36,075 nucleotides of DNA from Enterococcus aquimarinus (GCF_001885765.1 NZ_JXKD01000020.1:1-36075); one strand, 5' to 3'. Positions 1 to 12,453 are shown, numbered from the stretch's first letter. Program-made: numbers and translations. The notes: generated by a model from the sequence alone, not told the origin.

Positions 1-69
1 GAGCAGTTGTCTCGCTTAATTTGACAAATAATAATTCAAAATTGGACATTTCTTTATTGCTAAAAGATA

Positions 70-114
70 AAAACACGCTACAAGTAGTCTAATAAACTAC
101 TTGTAGCGTGTTTT
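70..114. terminator. Terminator after ntpJ, probably bidirectional
   Basis: Positions 70-87 and 97-114 form a perfect 18-bp inverted repeat around a 9-nt loop. On the minus strand the stem is followed by a T-rich tail (73 down to 61), so it can end the ntp operon transcript 17 bases after the ntpJ stop. The plus strand also ends in four T, so it may also stop transcription entering from the left. Positions 1-60 hold nothing I can identify. Confidence 0.85.
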
Positions 115-130
115 AACTTACACAGTCTTA

Positions 131-1483
131 CTACCCGATAATAACGGATTCTTCTGGGTATTTAAAGGTCTGTTTCTTGTTAATCCCTCGTGTCACAAGT
201 GAGAACACGACGGTCATAATGCCAACTCGACCAATGAACATAAGTAATAAGATAATGATTTTACCGACTTCCGTTAATTGCGGAGTTAAGCCCATTGTTA
301 GACCGACTGTACCTAAAGCAGAAACCACTTCAAATACGATATATTCTAATCCTAATTCATTAACGTCCGGAACGGTTTCTGTAATAGATAAGATCATTGT
401 ACTAACGATGACGATTGTTAAGAGTAAAAAGAACAAGACTAACGCTCTTGATACCGTTGATTCCTTGATAGTACGTCCCCTAAATTCCGTATGCTCTTTT
501 CCTTTAAAGATACACACCAATTTAATGATCAAAATCCCAAACGTAGTGGTCTTAAATCCTCCAGCTGTCGATCCTGAGGTCCCACCAATAAACATTAAAA
601 TGATGGTCAACAAAAGACCAGCATGCGTCATTGATGCATAATCGACAGAGAAAAAGCCAGCTGTTCGAGGAGTAACCGACATGAATATCGTATTAAAAAA
701 TCGATGAATGACGTTCCCTTCTGCTAGGCTTGCAGCGTTTCCTTCTGTCAACATAAAGCCAAGAGTCCCAAAAATTAAAAGTGCTGCGGTAACAATCAAG
801 GCGATTTTGCTATGTAAACTAATTCGTCGAACTCTTTTATAAGAAAGAACATCCGACCAAACGAGGAAGCCTAAACCGCCAGAAATAATTAAACCACTAA
901 TAATGGAAAGAACCCAAGGATTTTGTTGAAAACCGACTAAACTATCACCAAACAAGTCAAAACCGGCATTTCCAAAAGCGGATACTGCATGAAATAGACT
1001 AAACCATGTCCCCTTTTTCCAACCGAATCGGGGAATAAAATCGATAGCTAATAATAAAAAACCAGCTAGTTGAATTAAGAGCGCATTTTTTAAGATATAA
1101 ATCATTAAGCTCACCTCACCCGTACGTCGATCAGAGTTTAGTGATTGTTGAAGCAGTATACGCATGCCTAATCCAACTTTTTTACGTGTGACTAAATAAA
1201 AAAGTACAGGTAAGGACATAAATCCTAACGCTCCAAGTTCAATCATCGTCAAAATCACGAGATGGCCAAAAGTACTCCAATGAGTAGCCGTCGTTAAAGT
1301 GGTTAATCCAGTGACACAAGTCGCTGAAGTGGCAGTAAATAAGGCATCTAAAAAGTTTGTTGCTTCGCCAGTTTGAGAAGAAATTGGTAGAGACAATAGT
1401 GTTGCCCCTACCAAAATAATGGTTGCAAAACCATAAGTAATTAATTGCGGAGCGGTAATGTTCTTTTCTTTTATTTTACTCAT
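131..1483 (-). CDS. ntpJ: Potassium uptake protein NtpJ (TrkH/KtrB family)
   Basis: This is a polytopic membrane protein of 450 aa that takes up K+, the last gene of the Na+-ATPase operon. The four pore-loop segments of the KtrB/TrkH family are visible in order: TCVTGL near residue 58, SAFGNAGF near 168, GGTSGSTAGGFK near 300 and ALGTVGLTMG near 391, each with the filter glycine. In E. hirae NtpJ is a K+ transporter of the Ktr type and is not a subunit of the ATPase. Coupling it to Na+ export makes sense because Na+ stress and K+ loss go together. It follows ntpD by 23 bases, so there is no room for a separate ntpH gene as described in E. hirae. No KtrA-like gating subunit is in the window. 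The identification is firm; the exact coupling ion is inferred from the family. Confidence 0.95.
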   Translation of the reverse strand: MSKIKEKNITAPQLITYGFATIILVGATLLSLPISSQTGEATNFLDALFTATSATCVTGLTTLTTATHWSTFGHLVILTMIELGALGFMSLPVLFYLVTRKKVGLGMRILLQQSLNSDRRTGEVSLMIYILKNALLIQLAGFLLLAIDFIPRFGWKKGTWFSLFHAVSAFGNAGFDLFGDSLVGFQQNPWVLSIISGLIISGGLGFLVWSDVLSYKRVRRISLHSKIALIVTAALLIFGTLGFMLTEGNAASLAEGNVIHRFFNTIFMSVTPRTAGFFSVDYASMTHAGLLLTIILMFIGGTSGSTAGGFKTTTFGILIIKLVCIFKGKEHTEFRGRTIKESTVSRALVLFFLLLTIVIVSTMILSITETVPDVNELGLEYIVFEVVSALGTVGLTMGLTPQLTEVGKIIILLLMFIGRVGIMTVVFSLVTRGINKKQTFKYPEESVIIG

Positions 1484-1506
1484 CTTAAGATTAGCCTCAC
1501 TATATG

Positions 1507-2136
1507 TTATTTACCCATATTTTTGACTTTAATCATTCGTGTTACACTTGCCCGCTCGTTTTCTTCGAGTTTCATTTTGATGAAATAAATGGTTTCTTCC
1601 AGTTCAGGAATCGTCATATATTCCAAAGCATTCACTCGTCGTCTTGTTTTTTCAATTTCCTCGGCCATTAACTGACATGTTTTTTCAACTTCCGTTAATT
1701 TGAGTAATTGAGGTAAAACACTTGTAAAGCGTTCAATGGATAAATCCAGTGGAACATTTGAATTTAAAAAGCCATACTCTAAAGGTGTATCGGTGTACGT
1801 CTCATTATAATCAAAGTTCATCACTGGTACAACTACACTCATGATATTCTTTTCTGAAATATCAAGGGACACTTCGGTAGCAGGTAAAATAAATAATTCT
1901 TCAATGAAATTTTCGTTTAATGTCGCATTCGCTAAACGAAAAGCTTTCATAGCGTGGGTCATTTCTTTTTCAACTTGTTTTCGAAGGACATTATTTTCAC
2001 GAATCAACAAGATAAATTGTCGCATGAGTTCATCTTGCTTATCTTTTAAAAGCTTATGCCCTCTTTTTGCTGTTCCCAATTGTTTTGATAATCGGGCGAG
2101 TTCCATTCTTGTGGGATTCACATTTTTAATTGCCAT
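1507..2136 (-). CDS. ntpD: V-type Na+-ATPase subunit D (central axle)
   Basis: This 209-aa protein is the D subunit, the long antiparallel coiled-coil shaft that turns inside the A3B3 head and passes torque to the membrane rotor. The N-terminus ([16 protein letters not shown]) is the family signature and the two ends are long charged helices separated by a small central domain, as expected for the axle. Its length is close to the 210 aa known from E. hirae. It begins 6 bases after the ntpB stop and is followed by ntpJ, which is the standard enterococcal order. Start: ATG at 2136. Confidence 0.95.
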   Translation of the reverse strand: MAIKNVNPTRMELARLSKQLGTAKRGHKLLKDKQDELMRQFILLIRENNVLRKQVEKEMTHAMKAFRLANATLNENFIEELFILPATEVSLDISEKNIMSVVVPVMNFDYNETYTDTPLEYGFLNSNVPLDLSIERFTSVLPQLLKLTEVEKTCQLMAEEIEKTRRRVNALEYMTIPELEETIYFIKMKLEENERASVTRMIKVKNMGK

Positions 2137-2142
2137 ATGTTT

Positions 2143-3519
2143 CTACCTCTTTTCTGGCAGATATTCGTCAATCATTTCATCTTTGATTCGTTTTAACTCA
2201 GTTCGAGGTAGCATGTTCAATAGCTCCCAGCCTAAGTCGAGCGTTTCAATAATGGAACGGTTCGTTTGATATCCTTGATTGACGTACTCTTCTTCGAAAC
2301 GTTCAGCAAATTTTGCATAAATGCGATCGGTCTCAGAAAGAGCCGATTCACCCAAGACTACCGCAAGTTCTTTTGCTTGTTTACCTTGTGCATAAGCAGA
2401 AAATAACTGGTTCATTGTTGGTGCGTGATCAATCCGTGTCTTTCCTTCGCCTGTTCCTTTGTCTTTCAAACGTGAAAGCGATGGTAGAACATCAATCGGT
2501 GGCTCGATTCCTTTTTTATAAAGATCACGAGATAAGATAATTTGGCCTTCAGTAATATAACCGGTTAAGTCAGGGATTGGATGGGTTTTATCATCTTCTG
2601 GCATCGTTAAAATCGGAATTTGCGTAACGGATCCTTTAATGCCACGAATGCGCCCTGCACGTTCATAAAGGGTTGCTAAGTTTGTATAAAGGTAACCTGG
2701 GTATCCACGACGACCAGGAACTTCACGACGAGCCGCAGAGATTTCACGTAACGCTTCACAGTAGTTCGTCATATCTGTCATAATGACTAGAACATGCATG
2801 CCTTTTTCGTATGCTAAATATTCGGCTGCTGTTAGGGCCATTTTCGGTGTTGCAATCCGCTCAATTGCAGGGTCATTCGCTAGATTCATGAAGACGACGG
2901 AACGATCAATCGCTCCCGTTTGACGGAAATTTTCCATAAAATATTCGGCTTCTTCAAACGTAATCCCAATTCCTGCAAAAACGACCGCAAAATCGTCATT
3001 TTGATTTAATACCGTTGCTTGGCGCGCGATTTGAGCGGCTAATTCTTTATGAGGCAAGCCAGAACCTGAAAACACGGGTAATTTTTGCCCACGAACGAGT
3101 GTATTTAAATGATCAATGGAAGAAATACCGGTTTGAATGAACTCATCCGGGTAATCACGAGAAATCGGATTGATCACTTCGCCGTTGATATCCATCATTT
3201 TTTCAGGAAGAATATCTGCGCCACCATCTCTTGGACGACCAAGACCATCAAATACGCGACCCACCATATCTTCTGATACACCTAGTTCTAAAGGATGTCC
3301 TAAAAAACGCACGGCTGAATCACGTAAATTAATCCCTGAAGTTCCTTCGAAAATTTGCACTAAGGCTTTGTCTTCTTGTACTTCTAAAACCTGACCTTGG
3401 CGGATTTCACCGTTTTGGAGGCGTACTTCAATTAATTCTTCATACTTGACACCAGCTACGCGATCGACTGCCATTAATGGACCGACGACTTCACCAATTG
3501 TTTTATATTCTTTAATCAA
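2143..3519 (-). CDS. ntpB: V-type Na+-ATPase subunit B (non-catalytic head subunit)
   Basis: This 458-aa protein is the regulatory B subunit that alternates with NtpA in the A3B3 hexamer of the cytoplasmic V1 head. It has the usual beta-barrel N-terminus, a nucleotide-fold core in which the P-loop is replaced by GSGLPHKE (no GKT, so no catalysis), the head segment [19 protein letters not shown], and a helical C-terminal domain ending DEYLPEKR. The length is the same as that of the E. hirae protein. The gene starts one base after the ntpA stop, so translation is probably coupled to keep the 3:3 ratio. The ribosome binding site lies inside the end of ntpA (AAAAGGAGG). Confidence 0.97.
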   Translation of the reverse strand: MIKEYKTIGEVVGPLMAVDRVAGVKYEELIEVRLQNGEIRQGQVLEVQEDKALVQIFEGTSGINLRDSAVRFLGHPLELGVSEDMVGRVFDGLGRPRDGGADILPEKMMDINGEVINPISRDYPDEFIQTGISSIDHLNTLVRGQKLPVFSGSGLPHKELAAQIARQATVLNQNDDFAVVFAGIGITFEEAEYFMENFRQTGAIDRSVVFMNLANDPAIERIATPKMALTAAEYLAYEKGMHVLVIMTDMTNYCEALREISAARREVPGRRGYPGYLYTNLATLYERAGRIRGIKGSVTQIPILTMPEDDKTHPIPDLTGYITEGQIILSRDLYKKGIEPPIDVLPSLSRLKDKGTGEGKTRIDHAPTMNQLFSAYAQGKQAKELAVVLGESALSETDRIYAKFAERFEEEYVNQGYQTNRSIIETLDLGWELLNMLPRTELKRIKDEMIDEYLPEKR

Positions 3520-3520
3520 G

Positions 3521-5293
3521 TTACATTCCTCCTTTTTGTAAAATACTTCTCATCGTTTCTTTGATTTCTTTTTCTAATACTATAATCGATTCAATCGCAT
3601 CTTCTGGAACGTATTTCATTCGAGCGATTCGATCTCTTAATTGCACTGTTCCAGCCATAATTTCAGGTAAATAAGCACCTAATTCAAGGGCTTTTTGACC
3701 TTCTTCGTGGAACAACACAATTGTTTTTAGCATTTGATATTGTTTTTCACGAGAAGTAAACGTATCGACATCATCAAACGCATTTTGTTGTAAATAATCT
3801 TCCCGTAATTGTTTAGACGTTTCAAGTGTTAATTGGTCGCGACCCGATAAGGAATCAACCCCAACTAAACGGACAATTTCATTTAGTTCAGATTCTTTTT
3901 GTAATATCCGCATCGCTTCAGTGACGAGACCAGACCAATCGACTTGCAATTGTTGATCGAGATACTCCCCTACTTCTGAAAGATAGAGCGAATAACTTTG
4001 CAGCCAGTCGATGGATGGGAAATGACGTTGTTGCGCTAAAATCGAATCAAGCCCCCAAAAGACTTTCACAACTCGTAACGTATTTTGAGTCACCGGTTCT
4101 GAAATGTCTCCCCCTGATGGTGAAACCGCACTAATCGCTGTAATACTTCCTTCGCGTCGGTCTTTCCCTAGTGTAACAACACGTCCGGCACGCTCATAAT
4201 ATTCGGCTAAGCGACTACCTAAATAGGCTGGATATCCTTCATCTCCCGGCATTTCTTCTAAACGACCAGACATTTCACGTAAAGCTTCTGCCCAACGTGA
4301 CGTCGAGTCCGCCATGATTGCCACCGAGTATCCCATATCGCGGAAATATTCAGCAATCGTAATACCCGTATAAATCGAGGCTTCACGTGCGGCTACGGGC
4401 ATATTTGACGTATTGGCAATCAACACCGTTCTTTCCATTAATGATTCTCCCGTATTCGGGTCAATTAATTCTGGGAACTCGTTCATTACGTCCGTCATTT
4501 CATTTCCGCGTTCGCCACAACCAACATAAACAACTAAATCAACATCTGACCATTTCGCAATTTGATGTTGCACGACGGTTTTACCTGCACCAAAGGGTCC
4601 TGGTACTGCCGCAGCGCCGCCTTTAGTCACAGGGAAGAACGTATCAATGACACGTTGTCCAGTGATCATAGGAGCATCTGGATTGCGTTTTTCGCGCACT
4701 GGTCGCGCACGGCGAACAGGCCATTTTTGTAACATTGCAACGGACTGGATTTCTTTATCGGTTTGAATCAACGTAATCGTTTCGTCAATCGTAAAGGCAC
4801 CCGCATAAATTTCTTGAATAACTCCTTTAACACCAGGAGGAACCATCACTTTATGCGTAATTACTTTTGTTTCTTGAACCGTTCCTAAAATATCCCCAGT
4901 CTCCACCTCATCGCCTACTTGCGCGATAGGATGGAAGTCCCATTTTTTCTCATGATCAAGTGCTGGCAATTGCACCCCTCTTGTTAAAAAATGACTTTGT
5001 GTTTGTTGGGCAAAGACATCGAGTGGTCGTTGTATCCCATCAAACATCTGTGCGAGTAATCCTGGAGCAAGTTCGACGGAAAGTGCTTCTCCAGTCGATT
5101 TAACCGGTTCACCTGGTCCGATACCAGAAGTTTCTTCATATACTTGAATCGATGCGACGTCACCGCGCATCTCAATAATTTCACCAATCACACCTAAATC
5201 TCCGACATAACAAATATCTTGAATACTCGCATGTCCCATATTTTCAGCCATGACTAATGGACCTGAAACTTTTACAATTGTCCCAATTTCCAT
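3521..5293 (-). CDS. ntpA: V-type Na+-ATPase catalytic subunit A
   Basis: This 590-aa protein hydrolyses ATP in the V1 head and drives Na+ export through the NtpI/NtpK membrane sector (EC 7.2.2.1). The Walker A motif GPFGAGKT lies at residues 232-239, the same numbering region as in E. hirae NtpA. The catalytic glutamate motif GCGERGNEM follows, then the Walker B region ([17 protein letters not shown]) and the segment [14 protein letters not shown]. The non-homologous insertion typical of A subunits, absent from F-type beta, occupies about residues 110-190. The gene sits between ntpG and ntpB with gaps of 13 and 1 bases. ATG at 5293 is preceded by AAAGGAG. Nothing is truncated. Confidence 0.97.
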   Translation of the reverse strand: MEIGTIVKVSGPLVMAENMGHASIQDICYVGDLGVIGEIIEMRGDVASIQVYEETSGIGPGEPVKSTGEALSVELAPGLLAQMFDGIQRPLDVFAQQTQSHFLTRGVQLPALDHEKKWDFHPIAQVGDEVETGDILGTVQETKVITHKVMVPPGVKGVIQEIYAGAFTIDETITLIQTDKEIQSVAMLQKWPVRRARPVREKRNPDAPMITGQRVIDTFFPVTKGGAAAVPGPFGAGKTVVQHQIAKWSDVDLVVYVGCGERGNEMTDVMNEFPELIDPNTGESLMERTVLIANTSNMPVAAREASIYTGITIAEYFRDMGYSVAIMADSTSRWAEALREMSGRLEEMPGDEGYPAYLGSRLAEYYERAGRVVTLGKDRREGSITAISAVSPSGGDISEPVTQNTLRVVKVFWGLDSILAQQRHFPSIDWLQSYSLYLSEVGEYLDQQLQVDWSGLVTEAMRILQKESELNEIVRLVGVDSLSGRDQLTLETSKQLREDYLQQNAFDDVDTFTSREKQYQMLKTIVLFHEEGQKALELGAYLPEIMAGTVQLRDRIARMKYVPEDAIESIIVLEKEIKETMRSILQKGGM

Positions 5294-5306
5294 TTGTTCT
5301 GCTCCT

Positions 5307-5618
5307 TTATAAGATATTTTGTCCTACTGCTTTTTCAACGTTTTTTTGGACCGCACTCAAACCAATGCCTAACGATCCATCATGATCAGGAATTAAGACG
5401 ATTGCTGGGGTCACTAACGTTCTTGTTTTTTCTAGTTTTTGTGAAACTTGTTTGGCACATGCTTCTGTAATATATATAACGCCATAACCTTCTTCGATCA
5501 TCTTATCCAAACTCTCACTGATGACAGTCTCATTGACACCGTAGAAAACACTGAAACCAAATAATTTAAATGGCATAATGGATTCTTTATCACCAATGAC
5601 GCCAATTTTATAAGTCAT
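5307..5618 (-). CDS. ntpG: V-type Na+-ATPase subunit F
   Basis: This 103-aa protein is the small rotor subunit that binds the axle NtpD and stimulates ATP hydrolysis (V-type F subunit, called NtpG in E. hirae, also 103 aa). The start [13 protein letters not shown] is the family signature: a Rossmann-like strand, GDKES loop and helix. I place the start at ATG 5618 because it gives this N-terminus and follows the GAAAGG site. The longer reading frame to 5678 would add 20 residues from inside ntpC. With this start it overlaps the end of ntpC by 11 bases. The C-terminus [12 protein letters not shown] is typical. Confidence 0.92.
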   Translation of the reverse strand: MTYKIGVIGDKESIMPFKLFGFSVFYGVNETVISESLDKMIEEGYGVIYITEACAKQVSQKLEKTRTLVTPAIVLIPDHDGSLGIGLSAVQKNVEKAVGQNIL

Positions 5619-6600
5619 AAAGTGTCCGCATCCTTTCATAAATCGCTTCTTTCGTAAAGCCACTGCGCTTGCCAACAATAATTAGCCGTAAGTTCATGAC
5701 CTCGATATCTTTTGCATTTAAAAAAGCTAATAGCGGTAAGGGACCGAATGCTTGGGTTTGGGCCACTTGTAAAATCGTCGTTAAATAATTATCTGTTAAT
5801 ACACTTAAGCGAGAAAAATCAATTTCCTCACTACTCAAGGCTGGACCAATTAAATCACGATAGTCACTTTGTAATAGAAACTCAATTAATTCAGAAAGTG
5901 GTCGAGTTGAAAAATCTAACAGCAGCTCTTTATCGATACTCCCATACTCCGAAATTACTGCCGACATAAAGGCATAAGAACGTTTTTGTAACAGACATCG
6001 AGCAGTCGTCATAATATTTTTCAAATCAATCGTCGCTACTATCGCTTGCAAAATCGCTTCATCTTTTAATGACTTCGCTAAGTGATATTGCTCGCTAAGA
6101 TAAAAGCGGTCATAAATGACATCGATTCCTTGTAAAATGTGAGACTCTTCAAAATAGTCGCGCACTTCTTGAATACTTTTGACAACTGATACAGGAAGAG
6201 TGCTTGATTCACCTGTTTCAATCGCGGCTTTTAACTCATCCATGGTAAAAAAACCATCCGGAATAAAGAGGTAATCGTAATTTTCTTTAATTTTATCAGC
6301 TTTCGTTAATACTTTTAAATTATGAATCGTATAGCGCATCGTATACAACCAAATTAATGAGGGGTTTGGAATGATTTCAATCAATTCCCCATACGTTTGG
6401 ACGAGCTCTTGATTTAGTGATTTTTCAAAATCGTATTGAAAATTTTCTCCTAAATATTTACCGTAGACCGTTGGCGCTAAAATTTCAGCCACTTTTTCAA
6501 AATTCGGCGCTTGAATGAGTTGTTCAAAGGTATCCTTTGACAGCAATTCATTTTCTTTAATCCGAATAATGGGATTGACTGTATGATAGCTATTGTTCAT
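5608..6600 (-). CDS. ntpC: V-type Na+-ATPase subunit C (subunit d, rotor cap)
   Basis: This 330-aa, mostly helical protein is the funnel-shaped subunit that sits on the NtpK ring and connects it to the NtpD/NtpG shaft. It lacks membrane segments. Visible family features are the N-terminal YHTVNPIIRIKENELLS, repeated helix pairs rich in L, Y and charged residues, and the C-terminal LNAKDIEVMNLRLIIVGKRSG. It lies between ntpE (12-base gap) and ntpG (11-base overlap), as in E. hirae. The alternative annotation 'ATP synthase subunit C' refers to this same V-type protein and should not be confused with the proteolipid NtpK. Confidence 0.94.
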   Translation of the reverse strand: MNNSYHTVNPIIRIKENELLSKDTFEQLIQAPNFEKVAEILAPTVYGKYLGENFQYDFEKSLNQELVQTYGELIEIIPNPSLIWLYTMRYTIHNLKVLTKADKIKENYDYLFIPDGFFTMDELKAAIETGESSTLPVSVVKSIQEVRDYFEESHILQGIDVIYDRFYLSEQYHLAKSLKDEAILQAIVATIDLKNIMTTARCLLQKRSYAFMSAVISEYGSIDKELLLDFSTRPLSELIEFLLQSDYRDLIGPALSSEEIDFSRLSVLTDNYLTTILQVAQTQAFGPLPLLAFLNAKDIEVMNLRLIIVGKRSGFTKEAIYERMRTLYDL

Positions 6601-6612
6601 ATCGGCTCCTCC

Positions 6613-7197
6613 TTATGAAAATAACACTTGCATAAATTCGCGTCCTTTATTTTTTCGCTCTTCTAATAATAAGTCGCGATAGAAAAAGTTATATTGAACG
6701 CCTTCATGTTCGACCAAAAAACCATATTCAAGGGTTTTACTTGTTGGTGCAAGCGTCAATGACATGTCTAATTTTTTTGCTGTTTCTGTGATCCACTCGG
6801 TCGTAAAGATAGATGAATCCATTAAACCACCAGGGATGAATGTTGCTTGTTTTAATTGCAACGTTTTTAACACGCCAAAGGCAAAGGCTTGTGTTTCTTC
6901 TATTGACCATTCAGACATTACAACGGCAACTTCATCGAACAAACGTTCTAGATAGCTTTGTTTTTTCTTTAATGCATCTTGTCGTGCCCCGACGGTCAAT
7001 CGATTGATTCGTTGCTGGGCTTGTTTATGGACTTGTTCGGTTTGTCTCGCTAATTGAAGTTCATGATCTTGATTGATTTTTCGTTCTTCCACGAGATAAT
7101 TTGTTTCAATTTCCGCTAAACGATTGTTCTTATAGTCATTTCGTTCAGTATTTCCTTGTTCGTTTATTTTTTCGATAATCACATCGATTGCATCCAT
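6613..7197 (-). CDS. ntpE: V-type Na+-ATPase subunit E (peripheral stalk)
   Basis: This 194-aa protein is the E subunit of the peripheral stalk that pairs with NtpF and holds the head still against rotation. The first 110 residues are a charged helix with heptad character (EIETNYLVEERKINQDHELQ), followed by a compact alpha/beta domain that binds the top of the head (YGFLVEHEGVQYNFFYRDLL). It lies 24 bases after ntpK. The ribosome binding site AAAGGAGG is 11 bases before ATG 7197. The length is near the 197 aa of E. hirae. Confidence 0.92.
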   Translation of the reverse strand: MDAIDVIIEKINEQGNTERNDYKNNRLAEIETNYLVEERKINQDHELQLARQTEQVHKQAQQRINRLTVGARQDALKKKQSYLERLFDEVAVVMSEWSIEETQAFAFGVLKTLQLKQATFIPGGLMDSSIFTTEWITETAKKLDMSLTLAPTSKTLEYGFLVEHEGVQYNFFYRDLLLEERKNKGREFMQVLFS

Positions 7198-7221
7198 CTG
7201 ATATTCCTCCTTTAAGGTTGA

Positions 7222-9651
<2,430 letters not shown>

Positions 9652-9662
<11 letters not shown>

Positions 9663-9972
9663 AATTCTCCCTCATTTCATTTATAATTTGCGCAATCATT
9701 TGATCCTTTTGTTGCTGATAGCGTGCTTCGTCTTTCATTTGACTTTCTGTCGCTTCTGCTAAAAGACGGTTTTGCAGATCATTTTCTTTTGCTAACAATT
9801 CGCGTTCAAGCTGTTGGATGATTTCTTTCCGTTGGTTTTTTTGTTGCGTTTGAATCGCTTGTAACGCTTGTTGTTTTTCGATTTGATAGTGATCTAATTC
9901 GTCAATCATCGCACGTTCAGCTTCTTTATTTTGTTCTTCCGCTAAACGGATTCTTTCTAAAGCTTCTTTCAA
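9652..9972 (-). CDS. ntpF: V-type Na+-ATPase subunit F/G-like stalk protein, TTG start
   Basis: This 106-aa protein is one long charged helix rich in Q, E and K (residues 10-100), the partner of NtpE in the peripheral stalk. It opens the operon. The best start is TTG at 9972, nine bases after the strong AAAGGGGG site at 9989-9982, giving MKEALERIRLAEEQ. A longer frame begins at an ATG at 10017, but that codon lies inside the leader terminator and its ribosome binding site is absent, so I reject it. A TTG start on the first gene of the operon may keep stalk protein synthesis modest. The name follows the E. hirae order; in other systems it is called subunit H or G. Confidence 0.9.
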
Positions 9973-9995
9973 AATGTATATCCCCCTTTCTAAAT

Positions 9996-10034
9996 AAAAA
10001 AAAGAGCATACTTCCAAATACAGAAGTATGCTCT
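9996..10034 (-). terminator. Leader terminator (attenuator) ahead of ntpF
   Basis: The minus strand carries a perfect 12-bp stem, AGAGCATACTTC (10034-10023) with GAAGTATGCTCT (10014-10003), an 8-base loop and eight T (10003-9996). It is a textbook intrinsic terminator, yet it sits between the operon promoter and its first gene, only 24 bases before the ntpF start. It must therefore be conditionally disabled for the ATPase to be made. The upstream structured segment is the obvious candidate for that control. Confidence 0.9.
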
Positions 10035-10041
10035 AAAAGTT

Positions 10042-10110
10042 CAAAAGCCACTTCAAATACATTCTTCTCACCCCTTGAAGAATATGATCCTTGAAGCTAT
10101 TAGCCCAACC
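10042..10110 (-). promoter_or_regulatory. Candidate Na+-sensing riboswitch aptamer in the ntp leader
   Basis: Between promoter and attenuator the leader RNA can fold. ATTCTTC (10083-10077) pairs with GAAGAAT (10067-10061) around AAGGGGTGAG. Outside this, GCTTCAA (10097-10091) pairs with TTGAAGT (10056-10050), one pair being a G-U wobble. CTTCAAGG occurs twice, at 10096-10089 and 10080-10073. GCTTT (10048-10044) can also pair with AGAGC (10034-10030), which would block the terminator. Published work assigns Na+-I (DUF1646-motif) riboswitches to genes for Na+ transport and Na+-driven ATP synthesis, and E. hirae ntp is induced by Na+. I do not remember the consensus well enough to match it base by base, so the class is inferred from structure and context. 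Confidence 0.6.
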
Positions 10111-10142
10111 ATTTTATTATTTTAGTTTTGTTCTACTCAGTT

Positions 10143-10172
10143 AATATACCAAACAATCCATAGGGAAGTCAA
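10143..10172 (-). promoter_or_regulatory. Promoter of the ntp operon
   Basis: On the minus strand TTGACT (10172-10167) and TATATT (10148-10143) are separated by 18 bases. Transcription would start near 10136, giving a leader of about 165 bases before ntpF. The remaining part of the gene-free stretch, 10173-10273, holds nothing that I can identify. Confidence 0.7.
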
Positions 10173-10273
10173 TTCTAACAAATGTTCTTTTTAAAGATTC
10201 CTCCAAACTTTAAGTAATGAACGTCATCGAATCAAAGTGATTAAATGGCTTACACTCCTAAGATTCAATCAAT

Positions 10274-10313
10274 CAAAAAAACAAGTCCACCACAAAGATG
10301 AACTTGTTTTTTA
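10274..10313 (-). terminator. Terminator after ahpF
   Basis: AAAAAACAAGT (10276-10286) and ACTTGTTTTTT (10302-10312) form a stem around a 15-base loop, with T-rich flank on the minus strand. It starts about 10 bases beyond the ahpF stop and separates the ahp and ntp operons. Confidence 0.75.
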
Positions 10314-10322
10314 TCTTATCGA

Positions 10323-11855
10323 TTACTGACGAATTAAGTAATCAAATGCGCCTAATGCTGCCGTTGCACCTGATCCCATCGAGATGATAATTTGTTTGTA
10401 TGCACTATCCGTACAGTCTCCTGCCGCAAAGATACCTTCTACATTGGTCATGCCGTGGTGATCAACGGTGATTTCGCCACGTGGATTTAATTCGACGATT
10501 GAATCTTTCAACCAAGTGGTATTTGGCACTAATCCAATTTGCACAAAAACACCTTGTAACGCGATGTGGTGATCCTCATTCGTTTCACGATCGGTATATG
10601 AAATCCCATTGACTTCATCCGTTCCAGTAATTTCAGTCGTTGCTGCATTTTTAATGATCGTAATATTTTCTAAAGCATTTGCCCGATCTTGCAAGACTTG
10701 GTCTGCTCGTAATTCAGGTAAGAATTCTAAGACATAGACATGTTTTGCTAAGCCAGCAAGGTCTAATGCTGCTTCGATACCGGAATTACCGCCACCGATA
10801 ACGGCCACATCTTTCCCAGTAAACAATGGTCCATCGCAATGCGGACAATTGGTGACACCTTTTGTACGGAATTCTTCTTCTCCCGGTACATTGACATTAC
10901 GCCAGTTCGCACCTACAGAAAGAATGGCTGTTTTTGTTTTTAAAATAGCCCCATTTTCTAATTCTACTTCAATGAGTTCCGCTTTACGAATTGCTTTCGC
11001 TCGTTGATTTTTCATGATATCAATGGAATAATCTTTCGCGTGCGCTTCGATTTGTGCCATTAGCTTTGGTCCTTCCGTGTAAGAAGTCCCAATCATATTT
11101 TCGATTCCAACAGTATCCATCACTTGGCCACCGTAAGTATCCACGACCATCCCTGTTTTAATTCCTTTACGAGCGGCATAGATTGCAGCACTATTGCCGG
11201 CTGGTCCGCCACCAACAACTAAAACATCAAAGACGCCTTTGTCTTTAAACTCGTCGGCACTCGCAGGTCCGGTAATCATTTCAAGTAATTGTTCGATAGT
11301 TAAACGACCACTTGCAAACTCTTCGCCATCTAGAAGAACCGTTGGAACGGCCATAATTTTTTTCGCTTCGACTTCTTCTTGGAACATCCCGCCTTCAATC
11401 ATGACATGAGAAATCAACGGATTCACAACTGCCATAATATTTAACGCTTGGACAACATCTGGACAGTTATGACAGGTTAAACTAACATACGTTTCAAAGG
11501 AAAGTGGCTGGTCAATGGCTTTAATTTGTTGAATGACGGTATCATCCACTTTAGGCGCGCGACCACTCACTTGAAGTAAAGCCAAGATAAATGACGTGAA
11601 TTCATGGCCTAAAGGAAGCCCTGCGAATTCGACACCACTTGTTTGTCCTTTTTTCGCAATTTTAAAACTTGGCGTCCGACTTAATGAAAGTTCTTCTAGG
11701 GAAATCATAGGTGACATCGCGACAATCTCTTCCAAAAATTCTTTTACTTTGATTGAATTGTCGTCAGAAGCAAGACTTGCTTGAAAAACGACCTCTGATT
11801 CTAATAATGCTAAATACTGCTCTAATTGCTCTTTGATTTCTTTATCTAAAGCCAT
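10323..11855 (-). CDS. ahpF: Alkyl hydroperoxide reductase subunit F
   Basis: This 510-aa flavoprotein passes electrons from NADH to AhpC. The N-terminal double thioredoxin-fold domain has its redox pair in CHNC (128-131). The thioredoxin-reductase-like part has the FAD motif GGGPAG (215-220), the second redox pair CPHC (337-340), the NAD motif GGGNSG shortly after, and the closing flavin segment [10 protein letters not shown]. Its length is close to the 521 aa of E. coli AhpF. I start it at ATG 11855, nine bases after AGGAGGT; an in-frame GTG at 11867 lies inside that ribosome binding site. It follows ahpC by 21 bases and belongs to the same operon. Both CxxC pairs are intact. Confidence 0.96.
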   Translation of the reverse strand: MALDKEIKEQLEQYLALLESEVVFQASLASDDNSIKVKEFLEEIVAMSPMISLEELSLSRTPSFKIAKKGQTSGVEFAGLPLGHEFTSFILALLQVSGRAPKVDDTVIQQIKAIDQPLSFETYVSLTCHNCPDVVQALNIMAVVNPLISHVMIEGGMFQEEVEAKKIMAVPTVLLDGEEFASGRLTIEQLLEMITGPASADEFKDKGVFDVLVVGGGPAGNSAAIYAARKGIKTGMVVDTYGGQVMDTVGIENMIGTSYTEGPKLMAQIEAHAKDYSIDIMKNQRAKAIRKAELIEVELENGAILKTKTAILSVGANWRNVNVPGEEEFRTKGVTNCPHCDGPLFTGKDVAVIGGGNSGIEAALDLAGLAKHVYVLEFLPELRADQVLQDRANALENITIIKNAATTEITGTDEVNGISYTDRETNEDHHIALQGVFVQIGLVPNTTWLKDSIVELNPRGEITVDHHGMTNVEGIFAAGDCTDSAYKQIIISMGSGATAALGAFDYLIRQ

Positions 11856-11876
11856 CGAAAAAAACACCTCCTGTGA

Positions 11877-12437
11877 TTAAATTTTACCTACTAAATCTAA
11901 ACTTGGTTTTAGCGTATCTGCGCCTTCTTTCCATTTTGCAGGACAAACTTCACCTGGATGTGTTCGAACGTATTGCGCTGCACGGATTTTATCGATTAAT
12001 GTACTTGCATCACGGCCGATACCATCCGCATTGATTTCCATTGCTTGCACAATGCCATCTGGGTCAATTATAAATGTTCCACGTTGTGCTAAGCCATCTT
12101 CACCTAAAACATCAAATCCCTGAGAAATGATATGAGAAGGATCGCCAATCATGATATATTCAATTTTGCCAATTGCGTCTGAATTGTCGTGCCATGCTTT
12201 ATGAGTAAAGTGAGTATCCGTTGACACAGAATAAACTTCGACACCCAAATCTTGTAAGGTTGCATATTGATCTTGTAAATCTTCTAATTCTGTTGGACAG
12301 ACAAAAGTGAAGTCAGCAGGATAAAAACAAACAATATTCCACTTTCCTTTGAAATCTTCTGATGAGACTTCGATAAACTCACCTTTATGATACGCATTCG
12401 CTTGAAACTCAACCATTTCTTTTCCGATTAATGACAT
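11877..12437 (-). CDS. ahpC: Alkyl hydroperoxide reductase subunit C (2-Cys peroxiredoxin)
   Basis: This 186-aa peroxiredoxin reduces H2O2, organic peroxides and peroxynitrite. The peroxidatic cysteine is C47 in [13 protein letters not shown] and the resolving cysteine is C165 in GEVCPAKW. The C-terminus carries the [10 protein letters not shown] helix typical of robust-to-sensitive AhpC decamers. It is the first gene of an ahpC-ahpF operon, with GGAGG eight bases before ATG 12437. A promoter and a PerR-box-like site lie just upstream. AhpCF is a main peroxide scavenger in enterococci alongside NADH peroxidase. Confidence 0.97.
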   Translation of the reverse strand: MSLIGKEMVEFQANAYHKGEFIEVSSEDFKGKWNIVCFYPADFTFVCPTELEDLQDQYATLQDLGVEVYSVSTDTHFTHKAWHDNSDAIGKIEYIMIGDPSHIISQGFDVLGEDGLAQRGTFIIDPDGIVQAMEINADGIGRDASTLIDKIRAAQYVRTHPGEVCPAKWKEGADTLKPSLDLVGKI

Positions 12438-12453
12438 AATATAAATCCTCCAA

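Noticed and set aside
177-641. 154-residue plus-strand reading frame
   Set aside because: It lies opposite ntpJ, has a composition typical of a reversed membrane protein gene and no ribosome binding site.
5619-5678. N-terminal extension of NtpG
   Set aside because: The extra 20 residues come from inside ntpC; the shorter form has the right length and ribosome binding site.
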